Of a DNA stretch of 64,000 bases, positions 36,039 to 44,949 are shown in pieces. Under the pieces are notes generated by a model. It was not told the DNA's origin, searched no databases, and worked only from the letters and a program-made list of their open reading frames with translations. The position numbers were made by a program, and so were the translations under genes. Origin of the DNA: Prochloron sp965198675 (lineage in GTDB: Bacteria > Cyanobacteriota > Cyanobacteriia > Cyanobacteriales > Prochloraceae); contig OZ240666.1 of the NCBI GenBank assembly GCA_965198675.1, positions 1,922,001 to 1,986,000 of the forward strand, written 5' to 3'. Positions within the stretch are counted from its first letter, which is position 1; each line of letters begins with the position of its first letter.

Positions 36039-37796
36039 TCACTGCTGGTGTATCGAGATAGGTAAGCAACAAAGCTTTAATGTAAGCCACCAAGTGTATG
36101 CCATCACCCCACTCATAAATCCACCATCATTAATTAGACCATGCGCCATGCGGTTTCTTAAGTTACTGCCAGCATGGTCAACGAGTAAACATTTCAAGTC
36201 AAAGAGCGTATTTTCGTCAAAAATAGAAGTTATCTCTGAGCGGTAAAGAGTAGAGTTTAGATTATGTTCGTTCTGAATTCCTCTGTGGTCTAATCCGGAA
36301 GTAATTATGCCTCGCCGCCACATTATGTAACGGACAGAATTTTCGATTTGGGGGATTAGGATATGCGTGGATGTGAAAAAATCTCCAGTCAGTCCTGCAT
36401 ATAATCCCTTTGCATAGAGATACTCACGCTTAGGTGGGACGAACGGACTATGGGAAACAATTGCGAGAATATCGTTAAGCCGCACATTATGCTCCAAATT
36501 GATTTGATATCTAGCAGGCTCAATATATGCTTGAACTCTTAGATTATGATAGTAAATGGCTTGACGACACATTTCAAAATGAATTGCCGCTTCCGCTTCT
36601 TCAGGGTCGCTGGATAGAATAGAACCAGGTCGACGAGCCACAACTTTTCCCATCTCATTCATCTTGACAGCAGAAATAAGATGAGACGCCACAAAATCAT
36701 GAGCCTGTTTTTGTACTTCCTGCCTCAATTGAGAGATGTCAGTAGGAGTAACTAAAAGAGCCAAAGAAAAGAGCGCTTCTTGAAAATCTTTTCCCCTAAC
36801 ATAGTTTCTTGCTATTTCTACCAACTCGCTAATGTCCACTTTTTGAGAAATGGTCATCATTTCGTTGCGAGTTTCTTCCTGGTACTGAAGAAGAAGTTTA
36901 TGAACGTCCTCGGCTCTTGCTTTAGCATCTACGCCTCCAATACGTCTAAAAGCTTCAACAGCCCTTTGTAGGAAGTCCGCTGCGACCATATAACTTGGTG
37001 GAGTTCTTTGAAGAGCAGACTCGGCTTCCTTAACATAAGTCTCGGCGGCTGACATCGAAGCAGCAAATTCCTTGGTGAAATCTTGCTCAATCCGATGCCA
37101 TTTGGCTTTAATATGCCAAAGTGTCCTTGCTCTGCGCCAGTCACAATGTGTTTTTGCTAGATTTGCTGCTTTTTCGGAAAGAGTTGCATATTTTGCTGGA
37201 TCTCCAAATCGATTCTCCTGCAATAGCTCCATTAACTTTGCAGATAGCCATAGAGGATCTTCCCCTTGATAGCGATCAAGAACTTCTTCTATATGGGCAA
37301 AGACAACTTCATTCTGGTATCCAATTTTGCGTGCCAACCGTAACGCCCGCTCTATTCTGTCAACACAATAAGTCCACTGGTCAGGGCTTTCTAAAATTTT
37401 TGCTGATTCTAAGTAAGCAGGAATTGCTAACTGAGCCATTCGATAGTCACGTCGCCTGACCCATAGAATATCTGCTACTCGTGCTTGAAGTTCAGGATCT
37501 GATATCTCAGGCGCAATTTCAGCCAGAAAGTCCAGTTGTTCGTCTGTAAGGTTTTTGAAAGTATCAGCAAAAAACTCTTCAGTTGATTTTAGCTTAATTG
37601 CAGCACTAGTCACTGCTGCCAGAATTGCAAACACCTCTTGATCTCTAAGATTTCCTGCTTTTTGTGCCTCCTGGGATTTCTTCCAAAAAGCACTCCCATA
37701 AGAGAAGCAATCCTTCCGTTCACTGCTGTTAACTACGTTTTGCCAGCAGGCGTTATTAAGGTCATCTTTTGAAAGGGGTGGATTCAATGGCGACAT
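36039..37796 (-). CDS. DUF4209-type protein with an RxxxxH (HEPN-like) motif
   Basis: 585 residues, all helical. The N-terminal two thirds are TPR-like pairs (QWTYCVDRIERALRLARKIG, PPSYMVAADFLQRAVEAFRR). The C-terminal domain contains GDFFTSTHILIPQIENSVRY, then DLKCLLVDHAGSNLRNRMAH. This fits DUF4209, and the RNRMAH motif is the RNase signature of HEPN proteins. Proteins of this type occur in defence and surveillance contexts, but the function of this one is unknown. It stands alone. The 5' flank (37797-37990) has no gene. Confidence 0.65.
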   Translation of the reverse strand: MSPLNPPLSKDDLNNACWQNVVNSSERKDCFSYGSAFWKKSQEAQKAGNLRDQEVFAILAAVTSAAIKLKSTEEFFADTFKNLTDEQLDFLAEIAPEISDPELQARVADILWVRRRDYRMAQLAIPAYLESAKILESPDQWTYCVDRIERALRLARKIGYQNEVVFAHIEEVLDRYQGEDPLWLSAKLMELLQENRFGDPAKYATLSEKAANLAKTHCDWRRARTLWHIKAKWHRIEQDFTKEFAASMSAAETYVKEAESALQRTPPSYMVAADFLQRAVEAFRRIGGVDAKARAEDVHKLLLQYQEETRNEMMTISQKVDISELVEIARNYVRGKDFQEALFSLALLVTPTDISQLRQEVQKQAHDFVASHLISAVKMNEMGKVVARRPGSILSSDPEEAEAAIHFEMCRQAIYYHNLRVQAYIEPARYQINLEHNVRLNDILAIVSHSPFVPPKREYLYAKGLYAGLTGDFFTSTHILIPQIENSVRYIMWRRGIITSGLDHRGIQNEHNLNSTLYRSEITSIFDENTLFDLKCLLVDHAGSNLRNRMAHGLINDGGFMSGVMAYTWWLTLKLCCLPISIHQQ

Positions 37797-38459
37797 AGTA
37801 TGAAAGAAAATGTAGCTGAATATGCCAAACAGGCTTTAAATAGAATATTTAGAGAAAAATTATAACAAATGGGAATTACTTCAAGGGATCGTCCTAATGG
37901 TGAAACCAGTATTGTTTGTTGAGATAACGCCTTGCTCACGGTCAAATTAGGGTAATTTTTCCGAGTGCAGCAATTTGTTATATCTTTATTCGTCAAGCTC
38001 AGACATTAATCGAATTTCATCATCTATAATGCCATCTCTGCCAACTAACTTATAGTGATGCTCATCAACAACTGACAAATGAAATTAGATGGCAGCCTAA
38101 TATTTGCCGGCTGCATCATGATGCGGACAATTTGGTCGGCTTTTTATTAGAGTCGACGCCCGATTTACACCGGGGCACCTCTCTCAAGAACCGTGCATGA
38201 GACTTTCACCTCACACGGCTCCTTCAGCTACATATTTAAGGTGTCCTAAGTTAGATGGCGATCGCTATATCTATTCTAGACCCATCTTCTAATTCACCAA
38301 CGCCACAAAAGCCTATGTAGTCTAATCCTTAGTTATATAGTAGACGATCTCGAAGAAATCTGCTAGAATGTTAGTAGCGATCGCCTGGGGTAGGGACGTT
38401 GGCATATTGAAAACAGTTCCTACAACTATGATAGGAAGGAGCTGATCACTGTTAAAAAC
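37797..38459. other. Intergenic with remnants
   Basis: On the minus strand, 38070-37986 reads VVDEHHYKLVGRDGIIDDEI and stops at 37986; it looks like the end of a lost gene. A group II intron domain V-VI remnant lies next to it (38148-38221). HIP1 sites follow. Confidence 0.5.
38148..38221 (-). mobile_element. Group II intron 3' end (domains V-VI) remnant
   Basis: Minus strand 38221-38188 reads GAGCCGTGTGAGGTGAAAGT then CTCATGCACGGTTC, a textbook domain V with a GAAA loop. A domain VI-like stem, GCCCCGGTGTAAATCGGGCG, follows. No maturase is near. Its domain V differs from that of the live intron, so it came from another lineage. Confidence 0.8.
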
Positions 38460-38786
38460 GGGACTGGCCGGATTTGAACCGGCGACCTAGCGCTTCAGAT
38501 TTGTGTGAGTTTCCCCACTCTCCGGACTATCCCTTCACCATAGGCAATCAGCCTTTAGGTGGCAGCCGTTATGTTGTAGCATGCTTGTGATTTTTAGAAT
38601 ACCCCTAATTGCTACAACCAGTCTCTGCACCTTCTCTACTGGGGTAGTAGAGCTTGGCTCAAGATTACCCTATCCGTTGCCAGACTTAGGCTTCCTTGAA
38701 TTTGACCGCATTCACCGATGAAGTTTCCTGTCATGGTGCCCGATATTTCAGGAGGCGCTTGCTCTATCCAACTGAGCCACAGCCCC
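38460..38786 (-). tRNA. tRNA-Arg(CCT) interrupted by an intron
   Basis: 5' part (38786-38750): GGGGCTG, TG, GCTC..GAGC, AGCGC, CTCCT. 3' part (38495-38460): AA, GCGCT, AGGTC, T-arm GCCGG-TTCAAAT-CCGGC, CAGTCCC. Joined, they give a normal cloverleaf: acceptor GGGGCTG/CAGTCCC with one G-T pair, anticodon stem AGCGC/GCGCT, loop CTCCTAA, anticodon CCT. The 254-bp interruption falls directly after the third anticodon base. CCA is not encoded. Confidence 0.93.
38496..38749 (-). ncRNA. Group I intron in tRNA-Arg(CCT)
   Basis: 254 nt, starting after U36 and ending in G, as group I introns require. Core elements are visible: AATTCAAGGAAGCCTAAGTC (P/P4 region), AATCTTGAGCCAAGC (Q/P4-P6), GTGCAGAGACT (R/P7) and AAGGGATAGTCC (S/P7-P3). 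These closely match the subgroup IC3 core known from cyanobacterial tRNA-Leu(UAA). No homing endonuclease frame is present. The intron is probably self-splicing. Confidence 0.9.
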
Positions 38787-38840
38787 ATGTTAGCTTGATT
38801 ACTATCCTAACACCATATTCAACAATTGCCAACCCCAGGT

Positions 38841-39563
38841 TTATCCAAGCAAAGCCACAAGCACCACAGTGATATTATCCGAGCCACCTGCCTTTTTGGC
38901 ACCAGTAATTAGTTGTGCTGCCCTCTCCTCGCAAGAAGAACTGGACTGGAGATAATCTTGAATTTGCAAGTCCTGTACTTCTTCGGTCAAACCATCGCTA
39001 CAGAGCAAGAGAACATCTCCCACTTGCAGTTCCAGGTGCTGAACATCGGGAGGTTGAAGGTCTTTCCGTCCCAAACATTGAGAGAGAACATGACGCCAGG
39101 GATGAGATCGGACCTGTTGAGTTGTAATATCTCCCGATTTTAGCGCCCGAGCCACCCAAGTGTGGTCTTCAGTTATTTGATTGAGTTCTCCTCGCAACCG
39201 ATAGAGACGAGAATCCCCAATATGAGCGCACCACTGCTGTTCTTGACGGAATAACAAGACCACAGCAGTAGTACCCATATCTCGCCGTTCCGGGTGATTA
39301 TATTGGTCCTTGAGAATTTCCTTATTTGCCTCGGTGATGGCATTTTTTAACAAATCCCCAGAAGAGTAAGAATCGTCCCAATACTGCTCTAGATAGGCTC
39401 GAATTGTGTTGGTAGCGATCTGACTTGCATCAGTACCCCCAGGGTGACCGCCCATACCATCGGCAACGATAAAGAAGCGTCCTTCTGGGTCAATATAGTA
39501 GTAATCCTGATTAACCGATCGCACGACACCGGTATCTGTCTGACCCGCGAAGCAAAGTTTCAT
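38841..39563 (-). CDS. PP2C-family Ser/Thr protein phosphatase
   Basis: 240 residues, the minimal bacterial Stp1/PrpC-type catalytic domain. The metal-binding motifs are complete: SVNQDYYYID, FIVADGMGGHPGGTDAS, DMGTTAVVLLFR, HIGDSRLYRLR, ITEDHTWVARAL, LLLCSDGLTEEV and GGSDNITVVLVAL. It removes phosphate from Ser/Thr in a Mn/Mg-dependent reaction and would act in the cytoplasm against a Hanks-type kinase; none is encoded nearby. tRNA-Arg lies 54 bp downstream on the same strand. Confidence 0.95.
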   Translation of the reverse strand: MKLCFAGQTDTGVVRSVNQDYYYIDPEGRFFIVADGMGGHPGGTDASQIATNTIRAYLEQYWDDSYSSGDLLKNAITEANKEILKDQYNHPERRDMGTTAVVLLFRQEQQWCAHIGDSRLYRLRGELNQITEDHTWVARALKSGDITTQQVRSHPWRHVLSQCLGRKDLQPPDVQHLELQVGDVLLLCSDGLTEEVQDLQIQDYLQSSSSCEERAAQLITGAKKAGGSDNITVVLVALLG

Positions 39564-41001
39564 GAATAATTCCTATCTGGGAAACTCCGTCTTTGGTAGT
39601 GGCGTAGGTTGTAGCCTAGGAAATCGAATCCTTCATTAATATGAACTATTCTCTTGACCTCTCCCCGTCTTAAAAGAACGGGGATTCTAAGCGGTTGTCA
39701 AAAGACGGGATAAATCACCGTCTTTTGACTTTGCTTTGCAGACCCACCCCCTACCCCCTACCCCCTACTAACTGGTAACTGCTGAGCTGTGCCTTTACTT
39801 CTAATGAAGGACACCGCATGGCAGGTTACCAGATTTAAGTGTCTTCTCAAGATTCTAACACCAATAAATTAAAGTGGTCAAGCGGTTTTTGCAAATACGC
39901 GGGGTTAAAACCCCAGGCTCGTTCCACTTCACTCGCGGTTTTTATGGTTTTCCCAAAAGCTCCTCGCCCGTGGCACCATTTGCTTTACGTTTCACCCTCC
40001 CTCACCTTTCAGTTACCAGTGACCAGTAATCACGTACCATGGTAGCAGCTCAACCTTGGGTTTGAGGCCCCCACCACTTATTTGGTGGCAAGCCACTTAT
40101 TGGTGGAAGGTAACTGGTAACTGGTAACTGGTAACTGTCATGGTACGAGGTAACTGGTAACTGTCATGGTACAAGGTCACTGTTTTACCCCTGCAGAGCG
40201 CCGCGCCTGAGCAGGCGTAGAAAATATTCTATGGGCTAGGTTATACTGTCAAAGTGTTTCAGCTTTCCCTTGGTCTTTCGACCAGGCGCCATTCGCTTTT
40301 TAAGGGAGTCTCATCTCCCTAGGGAATTGGGACGCCAAAGGCGGTTGCTTCGCAATCCCATTACTGGTTCCCTACAGATTATTTCTGACCCTGGGTCGGT
40401 ATTTCTCGTTTCGCTACAGTTAGATTCGTCTGGGACGCCAAGGGCGGCACCTTCGGTGTTAGGTTGCTCCGTATCACGACGGCGTGGTGTCTACAAGGAC
40501 CGTAAGAAATTCCTTTTCACATGTGCCGCGTGCCTTTTGGCCGGAGCGTACCCACCCCTACCCCCTCCCAGGAGGGGGACTTTGGGGGTGGGTTTCGCTC
40601 CTCGTTATATCACGTGACTGCAAGCTTCGCCACCGTGCTACCTTGCCAGACTTCCCTGCGACAACGAATGAGTTAGGCATTACCCGCTAGCTGTGAGACA
40701 GTCTCATTGCTGGAACTGCCCCTTAAGGTAGGGACTGGAGAGACACTCTCCCTTGGGACTAGACGGCTAGTCCACTATTGCGAAGCTTTGCGTAAGCTTT
40801 GCGAAGCAACCGCCCTTGGCGTCCTACAGCGACTTTCGAGTCGCACTCTTGCCGATAACGTAGCCCGAGGTTGGGCGCGCGGCATTGCTGTGCCCCTACG
40901 GCTGGTCTCGTAGCTTCATCGCTCTGAGGCTCTAAGCCTCGTCGCTGACTTCGCGGGGTGCTGACATAAAATTAGAGATAAGAAACTTTTTGACAATCTT
41001 A
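39564..41001. repeat. 1.4-kb repeat graveyard
   Basis: No gene. In order: a maturase fragment on the minus strand (39601-39657, EGFDFLGYNLR); a GGGGTTAAAACCCC-containing tnpB-end relic (39898-39958) also seen at 43857-43905; TAACTGG heptamers (40108-40160); the ACCCCTGCAGAGCGCCGCGC repeat (40186-40216); several GGGACGCCAAGGGCGG units (40327, 40430, 40772-40825); a GC hairpin (40549-40595); and copy B of the structured element (40560-40965, minus). Insertions are nested in one another. Confidence 0.75.
40560..40965 (-). ncRNA. Candidate structured non-coding element, copy B
   Basis: On the minus strand it carries the same ordered blocks as 8625-8970: GTCAGCACCCCGC (40965-40953), CTACGTTATCGGCAAGAGT (40863-40845), ACAGCTAGCGGGTAATGCC (40695-40677) and GGGAAG..GGTGGCGAAGC (about 40655-40624). 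A GGACGCCAAGGGCGG repeat (40772-40825) interrupts it between blocks 2 and 3. Confidence 0.5.
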
Positions 41002-42756
41002 TTAGAACATACGATCAATGCGGTCGAGTCGCCTCAAAAGGCGAAACAGCGCCCAACCGGGAACTGCCGCCATGAGAATAACTATTATCGCCAATGTCAC
41101 ATATTCATTAATTAATAAGAGCGTAGCAGACAAAATGAAAGCGCTCATTAGTAAAGTATAGTTGGTCAGTAGTTGAATCGCACTCAGACGGCGCATAACC
41201 CTTTCTGATTCAAGGGAACGAACCCTAATCCGCAAATCTCCTCGCTCCAATTTATCGATTGTATCCTCAATTCGTCGCGGCAGCCCGAAAGCGGTACTGC
41301 TAACTTTTGCCGCTTCCTGTCCTAATTGTTCCAGGATACCGTTGCCGTTATTGCCGTTACCGTTACTCATAAGCTGCATTGCAAAAGGTTGTGCTACTTC
41401 CATAAAGCTAAATTCTGGGTCTAAACCTTTCCCTACCCCTTCCAGAGTGGAAAAAGCCCGCATGACAAAGGTAAAAGTTGCCGGAAAACGAAAAGGCTGG
41501 TGGAAAGCAATTTCGTAGAGGTCGTCAGTAATGGCGCTCACAGACTGCTCTTCAAAAGGTTTGTCCATGAAATTATCCAGCATAAACTGGATGCTACGCC
41601 GCACCGGTCCCATATCTTCTACTGGAGAAAGAGCGCCCAATTCAATCAGGGAATTCATCACCCGCTTGGCATTTTTATTGGCAATACCGAATAGGGTTTC
41701 CATCAAATTGTCCCGAACATTGGTTTTAATCTGCCCCATCATGCCAAAATCGTAGAAAATTAGCGCTCCTTCCCCACTTACTGCGATATTACCTGGATGA
41801 GGATCGGCGTGAAAAAAGCCATCGTTAAGTAATTGATGTAAATAAGCTTTTGCCCCCAATTGTGCCAGCAGTTTCCGATCTAAACCAGCCGCTTCTAAGG
41901 CTTCGTAGTGACTAATTTTAATTCCCGGCAAATATTCTAAGGTCAGAATTCGTTTAGTAGTATAGCGCCAATAAACTCGGGGGGATTTTACCCAATCCTT
42001 GTTGCTAAAGTTACGGCGAAAGATGTCGGCATTGCGACCTTCATGGAGATAGTCGATTTCCAGCCAGAGAATGCGGCTACATTCTTCGTAAATCCCTAGC
42101 CAATCCCGTCCTTTCCCCCAGCGAGGATGGTTTTGAAAATAACGAGTAATTCGTTTGAGAATGGCCAAATCGATGGTAAATAATTGTTTCAGCCCCGGTC
42201 TTTGTACTTTAACTACCACCTCTTCGCCACTATAAAGCATAGCTCTGTGTACCTGACCTAGACTGGCTGCTGCTAAGGGAGTGGGGTCGAAACTAGAAAA
42301 AAGTTTATCAATGGGTTTGCCCAAATCGGCGGCGACGATGGCTGCTGTTTGTTGGTAAGTAAATGCTGGGACTTGGTCTTGCAGTTTACTCAGTTCTGCC
42401 ACGTACTCGGCAGGAAATAAATCGGCGCGGGTAGAAAATAATTGTCCTACCTTAATAAAGGTTGGTCCCAATTCTATGAGCTTCTCCCGAATCCAGATAG
42501 CTCCGTTTTTGCGACGGGCGATAAATTTTTCTTCTGTATATCCCCCAAGATAGCTCCATTTTTTTTTGTTTAACCATAACTTAGTGGTTAAGGATAAGAC
42601 AAAATGCCAAATATCGTACTGGCGGCGAGTTTTAGAATAATTATCTCGATTCCAGCGATAGGTTGTCTTGCATGCTTCTGAGGGGCTGCGGGGGTCGGAT
42701 GGGGGCAGAGCTGGGTATTGAGCAGAAGATTTGTTGGTTTGAGAAAGAGCAGACAC
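41002..42756 (-). CDS. ABC1/UbiB (AarF)-family atypical kinase
   Basis: 584 residues. Kinase-like domain: the family KxGQ motif LGPTFIKVGQLFSTRADLF, the Ala-rich loop AAASLGQVHRA, Lys in EVVVKVQRPG, the catalytic GFFHADPHPGNIAV and the metal site FYDFGMMG. Two C-terminal membrane helices (TLLMSAFILSATLLLI and LAIIVILMAAVPGWALFRLL) anchor it. In cyanobacteria and plastids such proteins support quinone and prenyl-lipid metabolism in thylakoids; the substrate here is not known. The frame is intact. The gene at 42803-43120 is immediately upstream on the same strand. Confidence 0.93.
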   Translation of the reverse strand: MSALSQTNKSSAQYPALPPSDPRSPSEACKTTYRWNRDNYSKTRRQYDIWHFVLSLTTKLWLNKKKWSYLGGYTEEKFIARRKNGAIWIREKLIELGPTFIKVGQLFSTRADLFPAEYVAELSKLQDQVPAFTYQQTAAIVAADLGKPIDKLFSSFDPTPLAAASLGQVHRAMLYSGEEVVVKVQRPGLKQLFTIDLAILKRITRYFQNHPRWGKGRDWLGIYEECSRILWLEIDYLHEGRNADIFRRNFSNKDWVKSPRVYWRYTTKRILTLEYLPGIKISHYEALEAAGLDRKLLAQLGAKAYLHQLLNDGFFHADPHPGNIAVSGEGALIFYDFGMMGQIKTNVRDNLMETLFGIANKNAKRVMNSLIELGALSPVEDMGPVRRSIQFMLDNFMDKPFEEQSVSAITDDLYEIAFHQPFRFPATFTFVMRAFSTLEGVGKGLDPEFSFMEVAQPFAMQLMSNGNGNNGNGILEQLGQEAAKVSSTAFGLPRRIEDTIDKLERGDLRIRVRSLESERVMRRLSAIQLLTNYTLLMSAFILSATLLLINEYVTLAIIVILMAAVPGWALFRLLRRLDRIDRMF

Positions 42757-42802
42757 TAAGATATGAAAATAAGTTATGTTAAATTGATTAGCTAAAGATG
42801 AG

Positions 42803-43120
42803 TTACTGCGGTTGGTTGCGATAATGCTTTAATTCAGCACGCAAGCGAGCGATTTCCGCTCTAAGTTCGTCCAGGTCTTCTTGCAAGTTCGCAGGGTTAC
42901 TAACTGAGGGGTTCGTGCTGTTACCCCCACTCCCTTTTGCGGCGTCTCTTTCAGCTCTAGCTTGCACTTCCGAGACGAATTTTCGCAACCGTTCTCGTTG
43001 TTCTGCATCAAATTTACTAATTTCGCTCAGAGCATCGGTGAGGGTATCTTCAATTTTCTCCCTTATGGTTGACCCTAAGGCTCTGCCGAAAAAAAAGGAG
43101 CGGATGATGGGATCGGACAT
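42803..43120 (-). CDS. DUF6825-like thylakoid-associated coiled-coil protein
   Basis: 105 residues. The N-terminal helix SDPIIRSFFFGRALGSTIRE with IEDTLTDALSEISKFDAEQR matches a small cyanobacterial/plastid family that I recall as DUF6825 (thylakoid-associated). A Gly/Ser/Asn linker follows, then a C-terminal coiled coil (NLQEDLDELRAEIARLRAEL). It has no membrane segment. It lies 46 bp upstream of the ABC1 kinase gene on the same strand, so the two may be co-transcribed and act at the same membrane. Confidence 0.65.
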   Translation of the reverse strand: MSDPIIRSFFFGRALGSTIREKIEDTLTDALSEISKFDAEQRERLRKFVSEVQARAERDAAKGSGGNSTNPSVSNPANLQEDLDELRAEIARLRAELKHYRNQPQ

Positions 43121-43610
43121 GGCAACATTTTTTAATCGCTTTCGTTAAGAATTATAACACTTTGCGCAAATCCCACCCTTAAAAATAGATGGGATGTGCG
43201 GGCAATTCGTTAGTGATGGCTTACCGATATAATCGAACCAGAATCGAGAATGGGACTTGGGTATATCATGCAGAAAGAAAGAACGAAATACACAAAGCCC
43301 TAAAGAAAAGCCATGCACACCCACCAGCCGGATCGTTGCTCAACCTCAGACCCTGACGGCGATCGTTCCTCAAAGACTTAACCCTCCATCTGGATAGCGA
43401 TATTTCTGATTCAGATACCTGGAGCGAAACAGAACCCCTAGATAAGGGTAATCCTCGTGCTACAGCAGGAACCGGAGCGAATAAAGTTTGGGAAGAAGGT
43501 TTTTCAGATAAAGCCTTAGAGAAAGAAGAAGCTCAGGTTTTGAGAACCGCGGGCTGGGCGGATACGCCGGATCGCCGAAAGCAGCTTGTTACAACTCGCT
43601 TTTCACTTTC
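43121..43610. other. Intergenic, possible gene remnants
   Basis: A plus-strand stretch reads DKGNPRATAGTGANKVWEEG then FSDKALEKEEAQVLRTAGWA without a start codon. It may be the ruin of a gene. A 47-residue frame at 43216-43359 is unsupported. Confidence 0.35.
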
Positions 43611-43907
43611 TTGACTATGGTATTCGAGCAAATTCATACCAAAAGGCAACTGCCGCGCGTTATCGCGTCAATGGCGATTTTAACTATGCTTCTCTCAAGC
43701 ATTTACGGCTTTATGATGGGACTGGGAAACGGCCCGCTCCAGGCATTTTTTTCCTGCTTAAAATTGCCATTACTCTTCTTGCTGACGGCAATAATTTGTA
43801 TTCCTTCCCTTTATACCTTCAACGTCTTACTGGGACAACGCTTTCGATTCGTACAAACCATAAAAACCGCGAGTGAGAGTGGCAGTGGAACGAGCCTGGG
43901 GTTTTGA
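43611..43907 (+). pseudogene. N-terminal fragment of a cyanobacterial membrane protein
   Basis: 98 residues starting MTMVFEQIHTKRQLPRVIAS. Two membrane helices follow (MAILTMLLSSIYGFMMGLGN and LKLPLLFLLTAIICIPSLYT), then FNVLLGQRFRFVQT. The head looks like the start of a conserved multi-pass protein of ~230 residues. At about 43857 the sequence switches to a tnpB-associated segment shared with 39898-39958 and soon stops. So an IS200/IS605 relic has cut off the C-terminal helices. Confidence 0.6.
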
Positions 43908-44326
43908 TTTTTGAGCTTTGCTATGTGGTAAGCGCTTACTCTCATGGGTGTTTTTATCCGCTTCCCAGTGGTACTGATACTGACCAAATAACCATCTGAG
44001 ATAAACCGAAACGTTCGCGCATCACAGTCAAAACTTGTCGGTTTAAATCCCTTGACTTTACGGCTTTTGTGCTTGACAGTCAAACGATTTGCGGCGACCC
44101 TTGCACAGGCTCTCACAACATGATTAGCGTTTAATCCAAATTTAGCTTTTACCTCCCTATAGCAAAGAGCCTGAATGCTATTTCTATTCGTTAGCTTGGA
44201 GTTGACGTTACCATTAATCCATTCACAGGCTGCCGCAAATGCCACAGCAGTATTATTAAGCAATTTATACTGCTCAGGGGTGGGGTTAATTTTGGCGACT
44301 AGTGTGTTTGTTTTGCTGCATCGCAC
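43857..44326 (-). pseudogene. tnpB: IS200/IS605-type tnpB fragment (N-terminal)
   Basis: From a GTG at 44326: MRCSKTNTLVAKINPTPEQY, then LLNNTAVAFAAACEWING and LNANHVVRACARVAANRLTV, the helix-turn-helix head of TnpB (OrfB). After VSAYHIAKLKNQNPRLVP the frame runs into terminal-repeat-like sequence. The RuvC core and zinc ribbon are missing, so it is inactive. Confidence 0.8.
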
Positions 44327-44949
44327 GTCTTTCTCAAACTATAATTGATATTAGCATGGTTACAAATAATTTGTCAATCAGCCTCAACACTCTGGGTCGC
44401 CATTCCTCTCACGCCAAATCAAATCCGCGGGACGCAAGCGGGACGCCAAGGGCGGTTGCTTGCGCTTTGCTTGCGCTTTGCTTCGCAATCAAAGATTATG
44501 GCTTGAGCCTCCTGCCGACAAGAGGTGAAATCTGGAATCAATTGGAAAATGGGATGCTCAGTAATGCTGCCAACCTGAATGAAGAGAATTAAGTTGCATC
44601 TATTTCTCGTTGGCTGTGCAATCTGTAGAAGTAATTGCCACCTAACACTGAACTTGTCCAAACCTTCCTCAGCCCTGGGTCGTTCGGATTGGCTATCGTG
44701 CCGTTCATCGATTTTGCGCAGGTCGTTTTCAAGACGCTGTGGCGATCGCTATATAATTAGCAGTTAAATAGAGCCTGAAAGCAGAAATTCCTATGGTCAC
44801 AAAATACATTCATGCTGCAATGCACAGAGCGGTTTATGAGATTGAAAAACTCTCTATTGCTGTGATATTGAAACAAAACAACTCTTTCCTGGTAGCAAAC
44901 TCACGGAAAATGGTACATCATGGTAAAGGTAATGGCGAAACACCTACTC
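44327..44949. other. Intergenic with a GGGACGCCAAGGGCGG repeat
   Basis: A repeat at 44437-44490 includes tandem TTGCGCTTTGC units. A plus-strand frame around 44356-44592 (SLLPTRGEIWNQLENGMLSN) runs through the repeat and may be a gene remnant, but I cannot support it. Nothing else is coding. Confidence 0.4.

Noticed and set aside
43216..43359. 47-residue gene starting MAYRYNRTRIENG
   Set aside because: No RBS or family support, and it lies in a stretch of gene ruins.
44356..44592. Protein-coding gene of ~78 residues
   Set aside because: The frame runs through a GGGACGCCAAGGGCGG repeat and shows no recognisable domain or clear RBS.
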